Source of the DNA: an uncultured Collinsella sp.
GTDB lineage: Bacteria > Actinomycetota > Coriobacteriia > Coriobacteriales > Coriobacteriaceae
Direction of reading: 5' to 3'
Assembly: GCA_959018755.1 (NCBI GenBank)
Contig: CAUEMA010000010.1
Coordinates: 1-64,000 of the forward strand
Length of the DNA: 64,000 nt
Shown here: positions 28,150 to 38,901 of the stretch, piece after piece
Layout: each line of letters starts with the position of its first letter
Position numbering within the stretch: the stretch's first letter is position 1
Program-made: the position numbers and the translations under genes
The notes under the pieces: generated by a model
Seen by the model: the letters and a program-made list of their open reading frames with translations, nothing else
What the model was told of the DNA's origin: nothing
Databases searched by the model: none

Positions 28150-30798
28150 ATGGTGAAAAAGTCACCGGAAAACACTACTCCCGCAATTGTGGACAACGTA
28201 GAGGCGCTTGAGGCTAAGCTCGCTCAGATGCGAGAGGCCCAGGCGCTTTTTGCTACGTACACGCAGGAGCAGGTCGACAAGATCTTCTATGAGGCCGCCA
28301 TGGCCGCCAACAAGGCTCGTATCCCGTTGGCGAAGATGGCCATCGAGGAGACCGGCCGCGGCGTTCTTGAGGATAAGGTCATCAAGAACCACTACGCCGC
28401 AGAGTACATCTACAACGCTTACAAGAACACCAAGACCTGTGGTGTCCTGGAGCGCGACGAGGCTTACGGCATCACCAAGATCGCCGAGCCCATCGGCATC
28501 GTGGGCGCCGTCATCCCGACGACCAACCCCACCTCCACCGCGATCTTCAAGACGCTGATCAGCCTGAAGACCCGCAACGGCATCATCATCTCCCCGCACC
28601 CGGCAGCCGCCAAGTGCACCATCGCCGCCGCCAAGCTCGTGCTTGACGCCGCCGTCAAGGCCGGCGCCCCCGAGGGCATCATCGGCTGGGTCGATGTCCC
28701 CTCCATCGAGCTGACCAACATGGTCATGCGCGACGTCGACATCATCCTCGCCACCGGTGGCCCGGGCATGGTCAAGGCCGCTTACTCCTCGGGCAAGCCC
28801 GCCCTGGGCGTTGGCGCCGGTAACACCCCGGTCATCATCGACGACACCGCCGATGTGCTGCTCGCCGTCAACTCCATCATCCACTCCAAGACCTTCGACA
28901 ACGGCATGATCTGCGCTTCCGAGCAGTCCGTGACCGTCATCGACACCATCTATGACCAGGTTAAGGCCGAGTTCCAGAAGCGCGGCTGCTACTTCGTCAA
29001 GCAGGGTGCCGAGATGGAGGCCCTGCGTGCCGCCATGTTCAAGAACGGCGCCCTCGATCACCGCATCCCCGGCATGGCTGCCGCCAAGATCGCCGAGCTC
29101 GCCGGCATCGAGGTTCCCGCCAAGACCAAGATCCTGATCGCCGAGGTCACCTCCACCGACCCCGCCAAGGAGGAGTTCTCCCACGAGAAGCTCTCCCCGG
29201 TCCTGGCCATGTACCACGCCAAGGACTTCCAGGAGGCCGTCGACAAGGCCGAGCACCTGGTGCTCGCCGGTGGCCCGGGCCACACCGCCTCTCTGTATGT
29301 GCACCCCGCTCAGGCCGAGAAGATCAGCCTGTTCGAGCACGTCATGAAGGCCTGCCGTATCGTCATCAACACCCCGTCCTCGCACGGCGGCATCGGTGAC
29401 CTGTACAACTTTGGCATGAAGCCGTCTCTGACCCTGGGCTGCGGCTCCTGGGGCGGCAACTCCGTCTCCGAGAACGTTGGGGTGAAGCACTTGATCAACG
29501 TTAAGACTGTGGCCGAGCGCCGTGAGAACATGCTGTGGTTCCGCGCTCCCGAGAAGGTCTACTTCAAGAAGGGTTCCACGCCCGTCGCCCTCGACGAGCT
29601 GGGCAACGTCATGGGCAAGAAGCGCGCCTTCATCGTCACCGACCAGTTCCTCTTCAAGAATGGCAACACCCGCGCCATCGAGGCCAAGCTCGACGAGATG
29701 GGCATCGCCCACGACTGCTTCTATGACGTCGAGCCCGATCCGTCGCTGCAGTGCGCACGTCGCGGTGCCAAGCAGATGGCTCTCTTTGAGCCGGACGTCA
29801 TCATCGCCGTCGGCGGTGGCTCCGCTATGGACGCCGGCAAGATCATGTGGATGATGTACGAGCACCCCGAGTGCAAGTTTGAGGACATGGCCATGGACTT
29901 CATGGACATCCGCAAGCGTATCTTCACCTTCCCCGAGATGGGCAAGAAGGCCTACTTCGTCGCCGTCCCGACCTCTTCGGGTACCGGCTCCGAGTGCACG
30001 CCGTTCGCCATCATCACCGACAAGGAGACCGGCATCAAGTGGCCGCTCGCCGACTACGCGCTGCTCCCCAACATGGCTATCGTCGACGCCGACAACTGCA
30101 TGACCGCCCCGCGCGGCCTGACCGCTGCCTCCGGCATCGACGTCATGACCCACGCCATCGAGTCCTACGTCTCCATCATGGCTTCCGACTACACCAAGGG
30201 CCTCTCCGAGCGCGCTGCTAAGCTCGTCTTCGAGAACCTGCCCTCCAGCTTCACGAACGGCGCCAAGGACCCGCATGCCCGCGAGAAGATGCACAACGCC
30301 TCTTGCATGGCCGGTATGGCCTTCGCCAACGCCTTCCTGGGCCTCAACCACTCCATGGCTCACAAGCTCGGCGCCTTCCATCACCTGCCCCACGGCCTCG
30401 CCAACGCCGTCATCCTGACTCGCGTCATGCGCTACAACGCCGCCGAGGCTCCCGTCAAGATGGGTACCTTCTCCCAGTATCCTTACCCCAACGCGCTGCA
30501 CAACTACGCCGAGATGGCCAAGTACTGCGGCATCGAGGGCAAGGACGACAAGGAGGTCTTCGAGAACTTCATCACGAAGCTCGAGGAGCTCAAGGACTTC
30601 ATCGGTGTCAAGAAGACCATCGCCGACTACGGTGTTGACGAGCAGTACTTCCTCGACACCCTCGACGAGATGACCGAGCAGGCATTCAACGACCAGTGCA
30701 CCGGCGCTAACCCGCGCTACCCGCTCATGAGCGAGATCAAGGAGCTCTACCTGGACGCCTACTACGGCCGCGAGCCCCAGGACTACGCCGTCTGCTAG
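28150..30798 (+). CDS. adhE: Bifunctional acetaldehyde-CoA/alcohol dehydrogenase
   Basis: An 882-residue fermentative enzyme that reduces acetyl-CoA to acetaldehyde and then ethanol with 2 NADH; family members form long spirosomes. The N-terminal aldehyde dehydrogenase half (about 1-450) has the catalytic cysteine in FDNGMICASEQSV. The C-terminal iron-dependent alcohol dehydrogenase half has GGGSAMDAGK, SGTGSECTPF and metal histidines in HKLGAFHHLPHG. The ATG follows AAGGAGACACAA. Its own promoter and upstream palindrome suggest separate control; strong codon bias toward C/G-ending codons suggests high expression. Confidence 0.97.
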   Translation: MVKKSPENTTPAIVDNVEALEAKLAQMREAQALFATYTQEQVDKIFYEAAMAANKARIPLAKMAIEETGRGVLEDKVIKNHYAAEYIYNAYKNTKTCGVLERDEAYGITKIAEPIGIVGAVIPTTNPTSTAIFKTLISLKTRNGIIISPHPAAAKCTIAAAKLVLDAAVKAGAPEGIIGWVDVPSIELTNMVMRDVDIILATGGPGMVKAAYSSGKPALGVGAGNTPVIIDDTADVLLAVNSIIHSKTFDNGMICASEQSVTVIDTIYDQVKAEFQKRGCYFVKQGAEMEALRAAMFKNGALDHRIPGMAAAKIAELAGIEVPAKTKILIAEVTSTDPAKEEFSHEKLSPVLAMYHAKDFQEAVDKAEHLVLAGGPGHTASLYVHPAQAEKISLFEHVMKACRIVINTPSSHGGIGDLYNFGMKPSLTLGCGSWGGNSVSENVGVKHLINVKTVAERRENMLWFRAPEKVYFKKGSTPVALDELGNVMGKKRAFIVTDQFLFKNGNTRAIEAKLDEMGIAHDCFYDVEPDPSLQCARRGAKQMALFEPDVIIAVGGGSAMDAGKIMWMMYEHPECKFEDMAMDFMDIRKRIFTFPEMGKKAYFVAVPTSSGTGSECTPFAIITDKETGIKWPLADYALLPNMAIVDADNCMTAPRGLTAASGIDVMTHAIESYVSIMASDYTKGLSERAAKLVFENLPSSFTNGAKDPHAREKMHNASCMAGMAFANAFLGLNHSMAHKLGAFHHLPHGLANAVILTRVMRYNAAEAPVKMGTFSQYPYPNALHNYAEMAKYCGIEGKDDKEVFENFITKLEELKDFIGVKKTIADYGVDEQYFLDTLDEMTEQAFNDQCTGANPRYPLMSEIKELYLDAYYGREPQDYAVC

Positions 30799-30816
30799 TT
30801 TTAGCACGGTTATTTG

Positions 30817-30852
30817 CGGCGGGGGTGCACGGGTGTACGCACGCCCCCGCCG
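30817..30852 (+). other. GC-rich hairpin between adhE and the next gene
   Basis: A 9-bp G/C stem (30817-30825 with 30844-30852) with an 18-nt loop. There is no T-run, so it may be an RNA stability element at the adhE 3' end or a weak terminator that lets some transcription reach the downstream gene. Confidence 0.45.
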
Positions 30853-30885
30853 TTGCTTCTATCGCATCGTTGAAAGGATGCAATC

Positions 30886-31650
30886 ATGCTGCTCCCCGAT
30901 TCCAAGACCGAGCTCGTCCGTCGCGGCAACAAGGTCGTTTATGACCTGGGCGACAAGATCGTCAAGGTCTTTAACGAGACCAAGCCCGTCTCCGACGTGT
31001 TCAACGAGGCTTTGAATCTTGCCCGCATCAACGAGTGCGGCATCCGCAGCCCCAAGGCTCTCGAGGTTTCTCAGCTCGAGAACGCCAACGGCTGGGCGCT
31101 CGTGACCGAGAAGGTTCCGGGCACCACGCTTGCCGAGAAGATGACTGCCGAGCCCCAGCGCTTTGGTGAGTACCTCGAGATGTTCGTCGACCTCCAGATC
31201 GAGATCCACGGCTACACCTCCCCGCTGCTCAACCGTCAGCGCGATAAGTTCGCCCGCATGATCGACAGCCTCGATCAGCTCAATGCCACTACGCGCTACA
31301 ACCTTCAGGAGCGTCTGGACGGCATGACCAAGGAGTTCAAGGTCTGCCACGGCGACTTCAACCCCTCCAACGTCATCGTCGGCGAGGACGGCCAGCTGTA
31401 CGTCTGCGACTGGGCACATGCCACCCAGGGCTCCCCTGCTGCCGACGTTGCCACCACCTACCTGCTCTTTGCCCTCAACAGCAAGGATCAGGCCGAGGCC
31501 TACCTGGAGCTCTACTGCGACCGCGCCGACATGCCCATGCAGGTCGTGCGTCAGTGGACGAGCATCGTCGCCGCTTCCGAGCTCGCTCGTAAGCGCAACG
31601 TGAACGATGAGTTCCTTAAGAACTGGATCGACGTCGTCGATTATCAGTAA
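30886..31650 (+). CDS. Phosphotransferase (aminoglycoside/choline kinase-like)
   Basis: A 254-residue cytosolic protein with the APH/choline-kinase catalytic core: HGDFNPSNVI (catalytic Asp and Asn, about residues 154-163) and CDWAHATQGSPAADVA (metal Asp). The N-terminal lobe is short (VYDLGDKIVKVF). No transmembrane part or signal peptide is present. The substrate cannot be told from sequence; it could be a small metabolite or a resistance-type kinase, though chromosomal members of this family are mostly metabolic. It follows adhE by 87 bases with GAAAGGATGCAATC upstream and shares the codon bias of adhE. A strong terminator follows. Confidence 0.8.
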   Translation: MLLPDSKTELVRRGNKVVYDLGDKIVKVFNETKPVSDVFNEALNLARINECGIRSPKALEVSQLENANGWALVTEKVPGTTLAEKMTAEPQRFGEYLEMFVDLQIEIHGYTSPLLNRQRDKFARMIDSLDQLNATTRYNLQERLDGMTKEFKVCHGDFNPSNVIVGEDGQLYVCDWAHATQGSPAADVATTYLLFALNSKDQAEAYLELYCDRADMPMQVVRQWTSIVAASELARKRNVNDEFLKNWIDVVDYQ

Positions 31651-31684
31651 TATCTGAGCGATTTATTTCGCATCGGAGGCACAG

Positions 31685-31726
31685 GGAAAACCCCTCAGCT
31701 CATTTGGGCTGTGGGGTTTTCCTTTT
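31685..31726 (+). terminator. Terminator after the phosphotransferase gene
   Basis: GGAAAACCCC (31685-31694) pairs with GGGGTTTTCC (31713-31722) around an inner CAGC/GCTG stem, followed by TTTT. Confidence 0.85.
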
Positions 31727-31751
31727 AGCTACTAAAGATTCTTAGACGCAA

Positions 31752-31793
31752 AAGCGGCCCTACGCCTCTCCCTCGAGAGACGCAGGGCCGCTT
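31752..31793 (-). terminator. Terminator downstream of proS
   Basis: The arms 31752-31770 and 31775-31793 pair nearly completely (two non-Watson-Crick positions), and a short T-run follows on the minus strand (TTTTGCG). It closes the long pyrH-to-proS gene run and separates it from the convergent plus-strand unit. Confidence 0.75.
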
Positions 31794-31822
31794 CGAAAGC
31801 GCGCTCAACGCAGCGGGGCCAA

Positions 31823-33544
<1,722 letters not shown>

Positions 33545-34627
33545 TTATTTCTCCTCAATAAGCTTGTCGACCTCGGCCATAAGCGCGTCGACAATTTGGT
33601 CCTCAGCTACTTTACCAATGATCTGGCCGTGCGAAAAGAGCAGGCCCTGACCTCGTCCGCAGGCAACGCCCAAGTCGGCGTCAGAGGCCTCGCCGGGGCC
33701 ATTGACCGCACATCCCATCACGGCAATCGAAAGCGGCGCAGAGTAGTTCTTAAGCCGCTCGGTGACCTCCTCGGCGATAGGAATCAGGTTAACCTGGCAG
33801 CGGGCGCACGTGGGGCACGAGACAATCTCGGGACCACGGCGACGCAGGCCCAGCGACTGCAAAATTCCCCAGGCAACCGGCGGCTCCTCAACCGGATCGG
33901 CCGTGAGCGAGACGCGCATGGTGTCACCGATACCCTCAGACAGCAGGATACCAAGGCCCACGGAGCTCTTGATGGTGCCCTGCAGCTTGGTACCCGCCTC
34001 GGTTACGCCCAGGTGAAGCGGAACGTGGGGAATCTCGCGCGACAGGGCTCGATAGGTATCGAGCGTCGTTTGCACGCTATGGGCCTTGGCCGAAAGCACA
34101 ATGTTCGTAAAGCCGCGGTCTTCAAAATGCTTGACGAAACGCTCGCTCGACATCACGAGCTTTTCGGGTTGCGTAAGGTCGTCGCGCTCGGCGATATCCT
34201 GCTCAAGCGAACCGGCATTGACGCCGATACGAATCGCACAGCCCGCGGCACCCGCAGCATCGATCACCGCGTCAACCTTAGCCCAATCGCCGATATTGCC
34301 GGGATTGATGCGAAGCTTGGCGGCACCGGCCTCCACAGCGCCAATGGCCAGCTTGTAATTAAAGTGGATATCCGCAACGATCGGCACCGGAGACTCGGCA
34401 CAAATCGTGCGGAAACCCTCAAGCGCGGCCTCGGTGGGCACGCTCACGCGCACGATATCGCAGCCAGCCTGCGCCAACGCGCGCACTTGCGCAAGCGTTG
34501 CCTGGGCGTCGGCGGTATCGGTGCAGGTCATGGACTGAACCACCACCGGCGCGCCGCCACCGATCTGCACGCCGCCCACATGCACGGGGCGCGTCAGCTC
34601 GCGCGGCAAAGGATGGGATAAAGACAA
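33545..34627 (-). CDS. ispG: 4-hydroxy-3-methylbut-2-en-1-yl diphosphate synthase (IspG)
   Basis: An enzyme of 360 residues for the penultimate MEP-pathway step, dependent on a 4Fe-4S cluster. Cluster cysteines are in SCPTCARC and in MGCAVNGPGEA; the TIM-barrel start is VGGVQIGGGAPVVVQSMTCTDT. I take a TTG at 34627 (LSLSHPLPREL), because AGGGGAG lies eight bases upstream; a GTG at 34636 is the alternative but directly abuts that site. It lies between rseP and proS, as in related genomes. Confidence 0.94.
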   Translation of the reverse strand: MSLSHPLPRELTRPVHVGGVQIGGGAPVVVQSMTCTDTADAQATLAQVRALAQAGCDIVRVSVPTEAALEGFRTICAESPVPIVADIHFNYKLAIGAVEAGAAKLRINPGNIGDWAKVDAVIDAAGAAGCAIRIGVNAGSLEQDIAERDDLTQPEKLVMSSERFVKHFEDRGFTNIVLSAKAHSVQTTLDTYRALSREIPHVPLHLGVTEAGTKLQGTIKSSVGLGILLSEGIGDTMRVSLTADPVEEPPVAWGILQSLGLRRRGPEIVSCPTCARCQVNLIPIAEEVTERLKNYSAPLSIAVMGCAVNGPGEASDADLGVACGRGQGLLFSHGQIIGKVAEDQIVDALMAEVDKLIEEK

Positions 34628-34640
34628 TCCAAACACTCCC

Positions 34641-36002
34641 CTACAGAATAAATCGAAGGATGTCGGAACGAAGCATATAGACAAACAGCAGCGCAAAGAG
34701 TGCGATGCCCACATAGCTCACAATCGTCTGGACCTTGAGCGGAAGCTCGCGGCCCGCGATTTTTTGAATGATCTCGATAACCAGCTTACCGCCATCGAGC
34801 GGTGGGATGGGCAGCAGGTTCATAAAGCCAAGCGAGAACGAAATGAAGGCGGCAAACGTCAAGAACGTCGCAGGACCGGCTGCCGCCGCCTGAGAAGACA
34901 TGACGCTGATGCCCACAATCGAGGAGGACTGATCGAGTATCTCCATCGTATGCTGCGGCTGCAGCAGGCGCATCACGCCCTCAGCTGTCTGCTGAACATA
35001 GGAGAACGACAAGCGCGCCGACGTAATGAGGTCCAAATGGACCACTTGCGTGGAGGCATAAACGCCCAAACGCTCGCCCTCCTTGAGCGCAACCGAGGTC
35101 GAAAGATTCTTGCCGCAGCGCTGGTACTCAATGGCGAAATCGCCCTGACCTGCAGCCTTGCCGATGGCATCATATACATCCATCCAGCTAGAGCAGGACA
35201 CGCCGTCGACCGAAAGAATTGCGTCACCGGCCTCGATGCCCGCCTTGGCGGCTATAGAGCCTTCTTCAACCTGACCGATCACATTGCTATCGACCGGCAC
35301 CGATACGCCGGCGATAGAGTAGATACTCATAAGCAGCAAAAAGCCCGTCAGAATATTGACGAGAATGCCCGCGAGCAGCATAAAGGCACGCTTGAGAAAA
35401 CCCTGACCCAGATAGGTATGCGAACGCTCCTGCTCGAGAAACTCCGACGCGGCGACCGGCAGCTCCCACACATCGCCCTCGGCAGTCGCATGCTCTCGAT
35501 CGAACTTGCGACCGTCAAAGGTGGTATATCCTGCAGCATCGCGCGGCAGCGTCTGGTACCTAACCGGATAGTAACTGGGTGAAGGCTTCTCCCCTTCCTC
35601 GTACCAAGGCGCAACGGAGCCCCAGCCCAAAAGCAAGGCACAAGCCTCGAGAATATCCTCCTCGGGCAGCTCCAGCTCGACGGAAAGGTCTGCAACCGAA
35701 ACGCGACCATGACGATAGATCGCCGCAAGCACACGGTCGGCGCACGAGACATCGGTCGGGTCCATACCGCAGATAGCGGCATAACCACCCAGCAGCAGCG
35801 GCGTCACGCCAAACTTGGTACCGATGCGACGCGACGTATGATGAATGTCAAAGCGGCACGGCAGGCCCAAGAAAAACTCAGTGACGCGCACGCCGCACGC
35901 ACGGGCCGCCAAAAAGTGGCCGCCCTCATGCAGAAACACGAGGACGGATAGCATCAAAAGGCCCCAAAAGACCGAGGAGAGAACGCTCAGAACAGTATCC
36001 AT
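34641..36002 (-). CDS. rseP: RseP-like site-2 protease with an inserted domain
   Basis: A 453-residue intramembrane zinc metalloprotease. Helix 1 has the HExxH site (HEGGH, residues 25-29), a PDZ domain spans about 236-315, and the C-terminal metal motif is NLLPIPPLDGG (395-405). Between the GGYAAICG loop and helix 2 (about 205-232) lie about 120 extra residues (82-200). Their first part (CADRVLAAIYRHGRVSVADLSVELELPEEDILEACALLLGWG) looks like a winged-helix fold; the rest is a polar stretch with a Tyr/Pro-rich segment. The ATG of MDTVLSVLSS sits 23 bases after dxr. Confidence 0.9.
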   Translation of the reverse strand: MDTVLSVLSSVFWGLLMLSVLVFLHEGGHFLAARACGVRVTEFFLGLPCRFDIHHTSRRIGTKFGVTPLLLGGYAAICGMDPTDVSCADRVLAAIYRHGRVSVADLSVELELPEEDILEACALLLGWGSVAPWYEEGEKPSPSYYPVRYQTLPRDAAGYTTFDGRKFDREHATAEGDVWELPVAASEFLEQERSHTYLGQGFLKRAFMLLAGILVNILTGFLLLMSIYSIAGVSVPVDSNVIGQVEEGSIAAKAGIEAGDAILSVDGVSCSSWMDVYDAIGKAAGQGDFAIEYQRCGKNLSTSVALKEGERLGVYASTQVVHLDLITSARLSFSYVQQTAEGVMRLLQPQHTMEILDQSSSIVGISVMSSQAAAAGPATFLTFAAFISFSLGFMNLLPIPPLDGGKLVIEIIQKIAGRELPLKVQTIVSYVGIALFALLFVYMLRSDILRFIL

Positions 36003-36025
36003 AAAACGAAAAGCAATCCTTACGA

Positions 36026-37213
36026 TTAAGAGCGGGTTGCAGCGAGCACCTCGGCGGCCTTGGCGCGAGCCCACGTATCGATATCGCGAAGCTGCTCAAA
36101 CGATGCAACCGCCTGCGTATCGTGTGCATCCATGCAGGACTCAACGATGCGATCGATATCGGTAAAGGTACAGGCATCGTGCAGGAAGGCATCGACGGCA
36201 ACTTCGTTGGCGGCATTCAGCACGCACGGCATGGTGCCACCCGTCTTGCCGGCACGCTCGGCCAGCGCCAGGCAGCGGAACGTGTCCATATCGGCCGCGT
36301 CGAAGGTAAGCTGCCCCAACACACGAAAATCGATTCGCGGCGCCGGAGTATCCCAGCGCTCGGGATACGAAAAGGCAAACTGGATGGGAATGCGCATGTC
36401 GGACGCACCGAGATGCGCCATCACGGAGCCGTCGGCAAACTCGACCATCGAATGAATCTTTGACTGACGCTGAACGACCACGTTGATAAAGTCGAGGTCG
36501 CAACCGAACAGATGCATCGCCTCGATACGCTCCAGGCCCTTGTTCATAAGAGTCGCGGAGTCGATGGTGATCTTAGCGCCCATGGCCCACGTGGGATGTG
36601 CCAGCGCATCGGCGCGTGTCACGCGATTGAGCTCGTCGCGCGTACGACCAAAGAACGGACCACCCGAGCAAGTGAGCCAAATGCAGTGAGCCTCGCGCGG
36701 ATTCTCCCCCAGATAGCACTGGTAGATGGCGGAGTGCTCGGAGTCGACCGGGATAAGCTGACCCGGCTGCGCCAACGGCATCAGCAAGTCACCGCCAACG
36801 ACGAGCGACTCCTTATTGGCGAGGGCAAGGCGCTTGTTCGAGGTCAGGGCAGCATGGCTCGCTTCGAGCCCGGCGGCGCCCACAATAGCGACGAGCACAC
36901 AGTCGACGTCATCGCGACGTGCGAGCTCACAAACTGCCTGCGCACCAACACCGAACTCGGTGCCCTCGGGCAGCTCCTGCAGCACAGCGTCCGCGCCGTG
37001 GGAGGTGTCGGCCACGGCAACGGCCGGAACCGAAAACTCACGGGCAAACGCAACAAGCTCAGCGGTACTGGAATTAACGGAAAGCGCCGTCACCTGCAGA
37101 CGGTCGGCATGCTGACGGCAAACATCGAGCGCCTGGGTGCCAATAGAGCCCGTACAGCCCAAAATTGCAACCCGCAGACGGCCATCGGGGCTGTACGTCG
37201 TCTGAAAGGCCAT
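36026..37213 (-). CDS. dxr: 1-deoxy-D-xylulose 5-phosphate reductoisomerase
   Basis: A 395-residue NADPH enzyme that commits DXP to the MEP pathway. The nucleotide-binding LGCTGSIGTQALDV, the NKESLVVGGDLLM loop and the metal/substrate region PVDSEHSAIYQCL are present. The start overlaps the cdsA stop by one base. It shares this operon with ispG and with uppS, so precursor synthesis and its main sink are co-encoded. Confidence 0.96.
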   Translation of the reverse strand: MAFQTTYSPDGRLRVAILGCTGSIGTQALDVCRQHADRLQVTALSVNSSTAELVAFAREFSVPAVAVADTSHGADAVLQELPEGTEFGVGAQAVCELARRDDVDCVLVAIVGAAGLEASHAALTSNKRLALANKESLVVGGDLLMPLAQPGQLIPVDSEHSAIYQCYLGENPREAHCIWLTCSGGPFFGRTRDELNRVTRADALAHPTWAMGAKITIDSATLMNKGLERIEAMHLFGCDLDFINVVVQRQSKIHSMVEFADGSVMAHLGASDMRIPIQFAFSYPERWDTPAPRIDFRVLGQLTFDAADMDTFRCLALAERAGKTGGTMPCVLNAANEVAVDAFLHDACTFTDIDRIVESCMDAHDTQAVASFEQLRDIDTWARAKAAEVLAATRS

Positions 37214-38103
37214 TACAGCACGCCTCCGATCATCAAAAGCAGCTGCGCGGTAATGCAGCCAAAGATAAGCGAGTCGCTACGGTCGAGCATGCCGCCATGG
37301 CCCGGAATCAGATTGCCGGAATCCTTGACGCCCACGCCACGCTTGATGCGTGACTCGATGAGGTCGCCGATAACGCCCAGGATGGACACGACCACGCCGC
37401 ACAGCAGCGCATAGGGCAAGCTCAGCTTATAGAAATGGGTCGCCCACAAAATAAGCCAGATGAGAACCGAGCCCAAGATGCCGCCGAAAAAGCCCTCCCA
37501 GCTCTTTTTGGGAGAAATCTTGGGGACCATCTTGTGCTTGCCGATACGGCTACCCACGATATAGGCGAACGAATCGGAGACCCAGAGAGACGCGCAAACA
37601 CCCACCGAAAGCAGGGCGCCGGCAAAACCGGGCACGGCATCGCGCAGCAGCACGATGGCCGACAGCATAAAACCGGTGTAGATGGGGCCCATGAGCGTCG
37701 CGGCTACATCGGATATACGGGTACGCGACGACCAGACGTACCAAATACCCACCGCAAGCATCAGTGCAAAAAGCAGGGCATTCAACAGCAGCGAGTCGCC
37801 CAGCGCCGAGAGCGGAAAGAGCACGGCGGCAGCGATACCCAGGCGCTCGTTGGCCACCTTGCCATCGAGCTTCGTCATGCGGAAAAACTCATAGCAGCAC
37901 AGGCCGCTCATGACGGAGACGAAGATGGCAGTGGGAACGATACCCAAAACCAAGCAGAGAATAAACACGACGGCGTAGACGATACCTGCGGCGGCGCGGG
38001 TAATAAAGCCGGCCAACCACGAAGTCGTAGCCGCGCCGCTCTTGGCGGAAGGCGCCTTGGGAGTTGACGTCTTGGGAGCAGACGCCTTGGGACGATCGGA
38101 CAC
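37213..38103 (-). CDS. cdsA: Phosphatidate cytidylyltransferase
   Basis: A 296-residue membrane enzyme that makes CDP-diacylglycerol for phospholipid synthesis. Several hydrophobic helices fill the middle, and the family signature is at the C-terminus (SRIKRGVGVKDSGNLIPGHGGMLDRSDSL). SDSFAYIVGSRIGKHKM and SPKKSWEGFFGG are catalytic-region motifs. The first 30 residues are a polar Lys/Pro/Ala/Ser-rich cytosolic tail (KASAPKTSTPKAPSAK) not required in the family. Confidence 0.94.
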   Translation of the reverse strand: MSDRPKASAPKTSTPKAPSAKSGAATTSWLAGFITRAAAGIVYAVVFILCLVLGIVPTAIFVSVMSGLCCYEFFRMTKLDGKVANERLGIAAAVLFPLSALGDSLLLNALLFALMLAVGIWYVWSSRTRISDVAATLMGPIYTGFMLSAIVLLRDAVPGFAGALLSVGVCASLWVSDSFAYIVGSRIGKHKMVPKISPKKSWEGFFGGILGSVLIWLILWATHFYKLSLPYALLCGVVVSILGVIGDLIESRIKRGVGVKDSGNLIPGHGGMLDRSDSLIFGCITAQLLLMIGGVL

Positions 38104-38105
38104 GA

Positions 38106-38900
38106 TTAAGCCTCCTCGGTCTTGCTCAGTCCACCAAACCTACGATCGCGGCCCTGGTAGGCCAAAATGGCGTCGACAAGGCCCCAGCGATCAAAGTCGG
38201 GCCAATAGGTATCGGTGACATAAAACTCGGAATAGGCAACCTGCCACAGCAGATAGTTCGAAAGGCGTAGCTCGCCGGAGGTGCGAATCACAAGCTCCGG
38301 ATCGGGCAGCCCAGCGGTGTAGAGATGGGAGGCAACCATATCATCGTCGATGGCGGCAGGGTCGATCTTGCCGGCAGCGGCGTCGAGCGCAATCTGACGG
38401 ACGGCACGGGTGATCTCGGCACGGGCGCCGTAATTGACGGCAAGCGCCAGCGTCATGCCGGTGTGGTCGGCACACTCGGCAAGACCTCGCTCAAAGACAT
38501 CGCGGGTCTTCTTGGGCAGCGCGGAAATATCGCCCAAAAAGACAACGCGCACGTTTTCGCGCTTAAGCAGCGGCAACTCATCGATAAACGTCTTGGCAAA
38601 CAGATGCATCAAAACGTTGACCTCGTGCTGTGGACGATTCCAGTTTTCGGTGGAAAACGCATAGGCCGAAAGGACGTCGACGCCCAAGCGCACGCATGCG
38701 GTAATAATCTCGCGCAGGGAGACGATACCGGCCTTGTGGCCCTCGGTGCGGGCAAGACCGCGCGCCGTGGCCCAGCGACCGTTACCGTCCATGATGCACG
38801 AGATATGATGCGGAATCTTATTGAGGTCAAGGTCGGAAAAACCGACGCCCGCAGGGGCGTCGGCAAAGTACTCGACCAGTTTGTTCTCGTCGTATTGCAC
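38106..38900 (-). CDS. uppS: Isoprenyl transferase (undecaprenyl diphosphate synthase)
   Basis: A 264-residue cis-prenyltransferase that builds the C55 carrier lipid for cell-wall synthesis. Motif IMDGNGRWATARGLARTEGHKAG holds the catalytic aspartate; YAFSTENWNRP and the C-terminal PDLVIRTSGE-like segment PELVIRTSGELRLSNYLLWQVAYSEFY are typical. The gene is one base after the frr stop and two before cdsA, so it is translationally linked to both. Confidence 0.95.
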   Translation of the reverse strand: MQYDENKLVEYFADAPAGVGFSDLDLNKIPHHISCIMDGNGRWATARGLARTEGHKAGIVSLREIITACVRLGVDVLSAYAFSTENWNRPQHEVNVLMHLFAKTFIDELPLLKRENVRVVFLGDISALPKKTRDVFERGLAECADHTGMTLALAVNYGARAEITRAVRQIALDAAAGKIDPAAIDDDMVASHLYTAGLPDPELVIRTSGELRLSNYLLWQVAYSEFYVTDTYWPDFDRWGLVDAILAYQGRDRRFGGLSKTEEA

Positions 38901-38901
38901 C

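Noticed and set aside
28162..30807. Long open frame antisense to adhE
   Set aside because: It mirrors adhE over its whole length, has low-complexity Val/Leu/Gly/Asp composition typical of an antisense frame in GC-rich DNA, and has no ribosome-binding site.
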